This document shows, piece after piece, positions 1 through 6,600 of a DNA stretch of 8,194 bases. The notes beneath the pieces were generated by a model. That model was given only the letters and a program-made list of their open reading frames with translations. It did not search any database and was not told the origin of the DNA. A program made the position numbers and the translations under genes. The stretch is from Candidatus Poseidoniales archaeon (lineage in GTDB: Archaea > Thermoplasmatota > Poseidoniia > Poseidoniales > Poseidoniaceae), in the NCBI GenBank assembly GCA_012959845.1, contig DUCL01000019.1:1-8194 (forward strand). Reading direction: 5' to 3'. Numbering within the stretch: position 1 is the first letter of the stretch; every line of letters starts with the position of its first letter.

Positions 1-966
1 CTGGCAAAAGCATGCCTTGATGTTGTTCGTAGTACTGGCCGTAAAGCAATTGCGATTACTGCCATGTCACTTTCCAACAGAATGTTTACTGATAATATTG
101 CACCGGAAGAAGACAAAATTCATTCCTTGAAAGATGATGAATGGAATAGTAAAATTCTCGAATTGATGGAGATGGGTCGCCTTGAAGATGTTGGCCAATT
201 ATCACGAACGATTCAAAAACAAATACGAGTTCAAAAAGTTGTAGCATTCAAGCCAATGTGGTGGCTTTCAGCAATGAATGATAACCGAAATGATTTGACT
301 GGAGAAGTATTGGCATATGAGGCAATTCATGGCGCAGGTGCTGCAGTAATACATTTAGATCCTGCTTCATGTGGTACTGGTGATAAGGAATATGACGAGG
401 ATGATGTTGAATATTTCCATGGAGACCGCAGTGTGTTGGATTCAAACGATTCCGAATCATCATCTATTGATGATGCAGTTGAAGAGACTGATGAAGAAAT
501 TATTGTCGAAGAAAGCGGACCTGTGTTATGGGAGGCGACAACTGCAGATGGCTCAGTTAATACAGATTCAGCACCGAAGCCGGTAGGTGCATATCCTCAT
601 GCTAGACGAGTCGGAGACTTGCTATATCTTTCAGGAGTTGGCCCACGGCAAGCCGCAGATAATTCAATTCCAGGCGGTCCAATACATGATGAAAATGGTG
701 AGCCGCTTGATTATGATATCAAGGCTCAAACCCATGCTGTAATAGACAATATTACGCGCATCTTGGAAGAAGCCGGTTCATCTCTTGAGCAAGTGATTGA
801 TGTTACTACATTCCTAGTTGATATGAAAAGAGATTTCCAAGGCTATAATGAAGTTTGGGCCGAGACATTGGGTAAAATTGGCCCAACTAGAACTACATTA
901 GCAATTCGAGCATTACCAACTCCGATTGCAGTTGAGATGAAAGTTATTGCACAATTCTCTGAATGA
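1..966 (+). CDS. LigB-type extradiol dioxygenase / RidA-type 2-aminomuconate deaminase fusion (5' partial)
   Basis: The frame is open from base 1, so the gene is cut by the window edge; the Met at 64 is internal because the sequence before it (AIAITA) is conserved-type LigB core. Visible residues 1-121 resemble the C-terminal half of class III extradiol ring-cleavage dioxygenases: a SLSN motif where the family usually has S-x-S-H, then APEED, DDEWN, a WWLSAM segment, and EVLAYEAIHGAGAAVI, equivalent to the family's EVLxYxPxxGxGAAVI. Residues 122-191 are an Asp/Glu/Ser-rich linker. Residues 192-320 form a complete RidA domain of the 2-aminomuconate deaminase branch: YPHARRVGDLLYLSG, VGPRQ, IKAQTHAVIDNI, FLVDMKRDFQGYNEV, GPTRTT and LPTPIAVEMKVIA. 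The Arg of GPTRTT (bases 889-891) and the Glu of VEMK match the RidA substrate-binding positions. In the 2-aminophenol route the dioxygenase opens the ring and the deaminase removes ammonia from 2-aminomuconate. Cytoplasmic: the visible part shows no membrane segment. The gene ends in tandem stops TGA-TAA (964-969). The family call is firm; the exact substrate is inferred. Confidence 0.85.
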   Translation: MAKACLDVVRSTGRKAIAITAMSLSNRMFTDNIAPEEDKIHSLKDDEWNSKILELMEMGRLEDVGQLSRTIQKQIRVQKVVAFKPMWWLSAMNDNRNDLTGEVLAYEAIHGAGAAVIHLDPASCGTGDKEYDEDDVEYFHGDRSVLDSNDSESSSIDDAVEETDEEIIVEESGPVLWEATTADGSVNTDSAPKPVGAYPHARRVGDLLYLSGVGPRQAADNSIPGGPIHDENGEPLDYDIKAQTHAVIDNITRILEEAGSSLEQVIDVTTFLVDMKRDFQGYNEVWAETLGKIGPTRTTLAIRALPTPIAVEMKVIAQFSE

Positions 967-977
967 TAAATGTCTAT

Positions 978-3587
978 TCATGAGACTCTAGTCCAAGTTC
1001 CATCGTCTGCAACATTCCAATACTGCACTTCTTCGCTGACATCAACATACCATCCTGTAGTACCTTGTTCTGTACCTGGTGCCGCTTGCATTACTCCAAT
1101 TTCCGTAGCCGCTGCTGCTAATGTTGTTCTCATTGCAGCATCTATCCAATCACCATTGGATTGTTCATCATCTTTTGATTCTGATTGCGGCTCCTCATCA
1201 TGTGATGGTGAACTTTCAGGTCGGTCTTCATCATAATCAAATGCGTCTTCAACCCAGTCATCTTCAGTTACTTGATTCGCCTTACGTATTAGAACAATCA
1301 AGGTAATCAGAATGAGAGATAGGAGAAAGGCACCCATTCCCATCGCAGTATTAGTAGAACCAACTGCACCACCAAGTAATACCGATTCAACATCAAAGAA
1401 ATTCTGAGCGATAATACCGTCCCACATGATTGTGCAAGACCTATCATTTCCAGCAGTAGTGATCTCCACTTCCCATGTATCCGCTGTCACATGGGTTGTT
1501 GGTCCTGCGTTACAAGTGATTGTAGTATTATCTGCATCAATAATTACTTCATTTCCATAAGAGTCAATTCCATTTGCCTTTAACAGAAATACATCACCTT
1601 GTGCTAACGAGTCACCTTCAAGTTCTGTAACAATACGAATTGCATCACCAGGTAATATCGTCAATTCAATATCACGCTTTGCATCTCCTTCTTCTATCGT
1701 CAATACATATTCTCCCGCTATTTTTCCTGTGAAAGACCAGAATCCGACTCCAGCAGATGATGCTTCTAAGATACCGACATCTGAGAGTAATTCACTGGTC
1801 AAGTAATTACTTGGTCCTGTGTTGCCATGAATATCAACTACCTGGACAAAAAGGTCAATACTTTCACCAGCAATTGCTGTTAAACCTGCATCTTTATCGG
1901 TGATCAAATGTTGTGCTGAACCAGCGACTACAGTCAACCTAACAGTTGCAAAAATACCATCTGCGTTTGCCCTTATTTCATGGCCACCAACTACTGATGA
2001 AGAAAAATATCCTTGCGACAAAATGAGGTCTAGAGTAGAATCAACATCATCTATTGTCCAATTAACATCTAATCCGACAATTTGGTTGCCATGTGCATCA
2101 GTAAATTGTGGCTCCATCAATAGAGGAATATCTGCAGGTAGTATTATCGAGTCCCCATTAAGATAAATGAATGCAAGTTTTCCGTGCTGGACTTCAATTT
2201 GGTTAGCGACATTGTATCGTGAATCTGTGCTATTATCAAACCATGTACCCTCAAACCTCCAAGTTCCAACTTTTTGCGGATTGAATACTGCATGGTCTGA
2301 TTCTATTTGCGTCAAGGAAGCATTTCCAGAGGTCAATGAGATCTCTGCGTTTACAGGCCAGTAATTTCCAGAACGGTCTATTGCTTCAAAGACTACAACA
2401 CATTGAGTTCCTGCAGTAAGAGGGGATTTGCTGAAAGAGAGAATCGCATTTATTGCATTTCCATGTACGACATTTACTTCTAAACTAGAAAATACATCCT
2501 CATCAATAACTTGTAGTGTTACTTGTCCGGTTGAACTTGGGGTCCACCAAACCTTTTCGTCTTCATAGTGAAGGCCTCCACTTGTAATTGACCAGTTTGA
2601 TAGCGGAGGAATTACATAACCTGAATATCCATTATTATCAGTTCTAATCGTTGCAACTTCATATGCGATACCGGCAGAGTATGATTCCAAATCCTCCATT
2701 ATTACCAATTGGGATATCAATGCATTTGCTGGTACAACAAATATGCTACCATTGCCAATTATTCCACCTGCTATTACTGAAAGATTCCACCTGCCAGGTG
2801 CTGATGCTTGATACCAACCTTGACTATTGATAGAACCGTTTTCTGCATACCATGCCATTGAACCAGCAGCTGAACGATTCATTGTAAATCCATTAGCATC
2901 TACTAGTTCCGGTTTTAGTAAAATCGATTGCCCAGAACGAACTTGAATGCCTTCTGGAAATATAAATTCGAATGGCGTTCCGGGAATAACTTCAGCGATA
3001 ACATTAGTTTCCATCTGGTTCAAACGTACCTTAATGTTCACATTTCCAACATCATCTGCAATCCATTGTGGGCTTCCTTGACCCACATAAACTCCATCAA
3101 TCGTCCAAACAACATCGCTGCTGATTCTTTCATTTCCTCTTGAATCAACTTCATTTGCGACTAGTGTATAAGGCTGTAATACTTGAGGGGATAGTGACAA
3201 GACTCGTAATGTATTTGCTTGACCAGACGTCACTGTGATGTTATATGTAGCATTTAATGTCAAGTGATCTGCACGGATTTCAATCAATCCAGCACTCCAA
3301 GGAAAGAATAAACCGGTGCTATCAATGGTACCATTACTGCAACTCCATGATATTTCTCCTTCTGCAATATTGTTTACAGAATCAAATAATACTGCATCAA
3401 AAATCAATACTTCATCTGCAGTCATGGAGTATTGTGGAGAAGTTACCTCCATTCTTGTTGGAGTACCTGCCTGCATTGTTACATCATTGTCCAATGATAA
3501 TTCAGTCATCGGCTGTACTGCTTGAGTAAGCATCAGAGATAGAATAAAGCAAAATATCAATATTCTATTGCTGACTCTATTACGCAT
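978..3587 (-). CDS. Secreted, membrane-anchored surface protein with eight Ig-like repeats and Trp-containing cytoplasmic tail
   Basis: Complete gene of 869 residues from the ATG at 3587. A GTG at 3596 would add three residues, but ATG is preferred because AGGTG sits six bases before it and MRNRVSNRILIF makes a compact signal peptide (basic start, hydrophobic core, likely cut near TQA, about residue 23). Residues about 42-735 hold eight Ig-like repeats of 79-93 residues. Each carries a loop of the form D-x-x-G-N or a variant, at residues 69, 148, 230, 317, 404, 497, 585 and 675, often followed by a Trp strand and a G-x-[IL]-x-S-x-G turn as in bacterial Ig-like Big families. One membrane helix (about 749-767) leads to an acidic Glu/Asp/Ser tail, a short Ala-rich helix and a C-terminus with GWYVD, QYW and DGTWTR. 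Twelve N-x-S/T sequons, all before the helix, fit an outside location. No lipobox and no enzyme domain are seen. Probably a surface-layer or adhesion-type protein, co-transcribed behind its larger paralogue. The function is inferred from architecture only. Confidence 0.85.
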   Translation of the reverse strand: MRNRVSNRILIFCFILSLMLTQAVQPMTELSLDNDVTMQAGTPTRMEVTSPQYSMTADEVLIFDAVLFDSVNNIAEGEISWSCSNGTIDSTGLFFPWSAGLIEIRADHLTLNATYNITVTSGQANTLRVLSLSPQVLQPYTLVANEVDSRGNERISSDVVWTIDGVYVGQGSPQWIADDVGNVNIKVRLNQMETNVIAEVIPGTPFEFIFPEGIQVRSGQSILLKPELVDANGFTMNRSAAGSMAWYAENGSINSQGWYQASAPGRWNLSVIAGGIIGNGSIFVVPANALISQLVIMEDLESYSAGIAYEVATIRTDNNGYSGYVIPPLSNWSITSGGLHYEDEKVWWTPSSTGQVTLQVIDEDVFSSLEVNVVHGNAINAILSFSKSPLTAGTQCVVVFEAIDRSGNYWPVNAEISLTSGNASLTQIESDHAVFNPQKVGTWRFEGTWFDNSTDSRYNVANQIEVQHGKLAFIYLNGDSIILPADIPLLMEPQFTDAHGNQIVGLDVNWTIDDVDSTLDLILSQGYFSSSVVGGHEIRANADGIFATVRLTVVAGSAQHLITDKDAGLTAIAGESIDLFVQVVDIHGNTGPSNYLTSELLSDVGILEASSAGVGFWSFTGKIAGEYVLTIEEGDAKRDIELTILPGDAIRIVTELEGDSLAQGDVFLLKANGIDSYGNEVIIDADNTTITCNAGPTTHVTADTWEVEITTAGNDRSCTIMWDGIIAQNFFDVESVLLGGAVGSTNTAMGMGAFLLSLILITLIVLIRKANQVTEDDWVEDAFDYDEDRPESSPSHDEEPQSESKDDEQSNGDWIDAAMRTTLAAAATEIGVMQAAPGTEQGTTGWYVDVSEEVQYWNVADDGTWTRVS
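1287..1343 (-). other. Transmembrane anchor of the smaller Ig-repeat protein
   Basis: Encodes MGMGAFLLSLILITLIVLI followed by the positively charged RK, which fits a type I membrane protein with its tail inside. It follows the eighth Ig-like repeat and occupies the position of the helix in the larger paralogue. Confidence 0.85.
1383..3464 (-). repeat. Eight-copy Ig-like repeat array in the smaller surface protein
   Basis: Protein-level repeats of about 79-93 residues. They are marked by recurring linkers such as VTSGQANTL, VVHGNAINA, VVAGSAQHL and ILPGDAIRI, and by D-x-x-G-N loops (DSRGN, DRSGN, DAHGN, DIHGN, DSYGN; variants DSVNN, DANGF, DNNGY). The copies have diverged strongly in sequence, so no DNA-level repeat is visible. 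They are closest in style to the Big/invasin-type Ig folds that stack into a rod. Confidence 0.75.
3519..3587 (-). other. Signal peptide of the smaller Ig-repeat protein
   Basis: The product begins with Arg-rich MRNRVSNR, then a hydrophobic run (ILIFCFILSLML) and a small-residue site TQA, giving a predicted cut near residue 23. The Cys lies inside the hydrophobic core with no L-x-[AG]-C lipobox after it, so Sec-type cleavage is more likely than lipoprotein processing. Confidence 0.7.
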
Positions 3588-3593
3588 TATTAC

Positions 3594-3598
3594 CACCT
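3594..3598 (-). promoter_or_regulatory. Shine-Dalgarno site for the smaller Ig-repeat protein
   Basis: On the minus strand AGGTG occupies 3598-3594, complementary to the CACCT of the archaeal and bacterial 16S rRNA 3' end, six bases before the ATG at 3587. It overlaps the alternative GTG at 3596, which argues against that start. No TATA-like box was seen between this site and the end of the upstream gene, which fits read-through from that gene. Confidence 0.6.
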
Positions 3599-3616
3599 AA
3601 GATGAAAACTTGCCAA

Positions 3617-6600
3617 TCAGTCAACCCACTGTTCCCAATCACCGTCACCTTGTTGGCGATACCACCAAGTTCCGGCTTCATCTTCCCACCATTCAGTTCC
3701 TTCATCGTCAACACGATAACTGTCATCTTGGGTGAAATCAGTTTTCTCAGGCTCAGGCTCAGGAGTAGGGGCGGGACCAGCTGGACCGGTTGGACCTGCT
3801 CCCCCACCGCGAGAAGGTTTCCTTCTCTCAGTGATTGGTTCATCATCCTCATCTTCATCCTCATCTTCATCGTCCCACTCATCATCATTTCCGGTTAATA
3901 CCATCTTCAATACGATAAGTAGAACAATAGCAATTGCTGCTACCAAGAATGCTCCAACATAATACAAAATTCCACCTGCTTCAAAGAATCCTTCAAGTGT
4001 CCCAGTTACTGTAAATGTTCTCTCTTCATCTATCTGTCCTGAATTAATCGTAATCGTTTGGACACCTTCATCAAGAGTAATTACTCTCCAAACTCCATCG
4101 CCTTGATTGAGTACTTCGGCTCTACCAGTCGAATCTACAAGTGTACTTGAAGGTACAGGAATCTTATTCCAGTACTCATCATATGCAGTTACATTAACTG
4201 TTATCTCTCCAAGTTGTTCTACAACTTCACTCGAAAGTTCAACCTTTAGATGTGCTACAATTCTCTTTGCACTAACCGCTAACTCTATTTCGTTACTAAC
4301 AGTTAGAGAACTACTGTATGTCAATGTATGTGGCCCCTCAATTCTTGCTTGATAGGTATAGACTCCATCAACTGCGGTTGAATTGATGTCGTGGGCAACT
4401 CCATTGTTTTCTTGCCATTCAACATTTTGTGGGAAAGTGTTTCCGTCACTATCAGTTCCAGTAATAGCGATAGTTATTTGATATCCTGCGGTAGCAGTAG
4501 TTGCATCTTCTGTTGAATGTAGACTTACAGCTTGACCGTGATGAATCGTAATACTAGCAAAATCACTAACTTCATATCCTGAACCGCTAAGATTGGTTGC
4601 CTTTATCGTATAGCTTCCAATATCACTGGCTTGCCAACGCATATTATTGGCCAACAAAACATCTGTAATGTCGGTTTCTTCACCATTTGATTCGTCGGTA
4701 AGCAACCATCTGAGAATAGTTGTATCGATTGGATTTTGATCCATATCAGATAATTCTGCTGCGAAATCAATCCAGTCATCAGAAGTCAAATCATATATTC
4801 CAGAAGTTTCGTCACTACTGCTAATTGAACTCAAATCAATGTTGGTCAGAACTCCGTGTGATACTGTAGCATTTATTGAGATTACATGAATCATATTGCC
4901 ATCATAATATGTTGCCGTAATTGTGTAAGGTGCTGAGGATGCATGATATGGTACGAAATCAGTTTGGTCATTTACCAATTGCTCTAATACGCCTTGATCA
5001 TTCCAAAGTGCATGAGAAATTGACCAATTCGCAGTGATTGTCCAGCGATTACCTTTTGCATCAATTGCCTTGACCTTAACCGTTAACATTTCATCAGCGG
5101 TAAGGGATACCATTTGCCAACTATAATCTTCAGAATCAACAATCAACACCAATGTATTAATCGCCCCTTCAGATACAGTAATTGTTATTTGTGCAGTAAC
5201 AGATTCATACTTCGCTTCCAATATCTTAGCACCTCTTGTTACTGGGTCCCAAATTGCAGGTGCTCCTGCGCTTAATTGTCCATCAGCAATCTTTGTCCAA
5301 TTTTCACTTGGTAGTACAACTGTCAATCTATTTCCTCGCACATCAATACGAGTTGTGTTGATATATACGCGTTCGTCGGCAGTAATTTCTGTTGAAGAAA
5401 TTGCGAGTTCAAGACTCTGCATCTCTCCATGACCTACTGTAATATTTATCTCAGCAGATGCTCCAGAAACCGATGTCAGGGACAATGTCCATGTTCCTAA
5501 GTGGTCCGGGAAATATTGGTCATTTAATTCACTGTAATTACCATCATCAGTAGTCCAAGATAGCAATCCAGCCTGTGTTTCGTTCAATACATTACCATAT
5601 TGATCGTATAGAGTATGAGTGATATCACACCATTCTCCAGCAGGAACTACTCCTTCACAACCAGTTAGTTCGAAATGTGATGGAATTCCATTACCAACTG
5701 CAATTTGAACATAAACCGATTGCATGCCCCAAGTTACAGTAACAGTTTGAGCACCAGAAGCAAACGGATAGAATATATTTCCATTTACCCCACCCAATGT
5801 TCCATTTGAAGTAGAGAAGGTGATCAATTCACCTGCAACAACATTGCCAAATTGGTCAACTACGGATGCTGTTATTTCCAATGATTCGTCCGATGTTATT
5901 TGGCCAGTTAATGGCGTTACATCAAGAGTTGTTGGGATTCCGGGAGTGACAGTTATCGATTCGCTAGAGCATATCAAACCAAAACAAGCAGTAATGGTAT
6001 GTGTGCCAACACCTCTTGGAGTAAACAGGCCGAAGGAATCAATGCTTCCATCGCTAGAACTCCAGGTCACTGGAGCACTGATTTGTAATGCTTGGTGATT
6101 ATATGCTTGATGAGAGAAACTGTAAGTTGTATCTGCATCGGTCGTAGGTGCTGTTGGAGAAATTGTAATGCTACTGACATTTGTTGTATTCAACTGTATT
6201 ATTGGCCTCAGAGAAGCGGTCATATATTCACTTGAGAACAAGTCAACTGTTAGGTCACCTGCATTTGGTGTTGCAATGATAATCCATTGGTTGTCATTGT
6301 CAATTAACATTCCATTGACTCCAATATCAAACCAAATCCACCCTGATGCAGTGGATGGAAGTGTCATCGAAGTAATTGGTGTTGCATCATAATCAATACC
6401 CGCTTGGAGACCTGGTGCGCTCCAATTAGTTCCCGGAGTTGATTGGTTCCAAGAGGAAGCAGATTGACTCCATCCGGATGTTATCATTCTGTGCACTGAA
6501 ATATCCAAAGTCGATGCACCTCCAGATGCAGATATTCCCGCAATGAATAATCCAAGGCTTGTAGAGTGGATATTTTGGAATGGAGTAAATGGAATCTGTG

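Noticed and set aside
64..966. Met at 64 as the true start of the dioxygenase-deaminase gene
   Set aside because: The frame is open to base 1 and the residues before this Met fit the LigB core strand, while most of the dioxygenase domain would be missing with this start.
970..1236. An 88-codon + strand frame starting directly after the tandem stops of the dioxygenase-deaminase gene
   Set aside because: It is antisense to the acidic, Trp-containing tail of the smaller surface protein, is Ser/Ala low-complexity, has no ribosome site of its own and resembles no family I know.
3519..3587. Possible lipoprotein signal in the smaller surface protein (Cys in the signal region)
   Set aside because: The Cys is in the middle of the hydrophobic core with bulky residues around it; there is no lipobox, and a C-terminal membrane helix already anchors the protein.
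3580..3888. A 102-codon minus frame across the junction of the two surface genes
   Set aside because: It is the out-of-frame reading of the tail-coding region and its start is a Met/Lys-rich artefact of the 12-bp repeat; the in-frame protein has clear helix and tail features.
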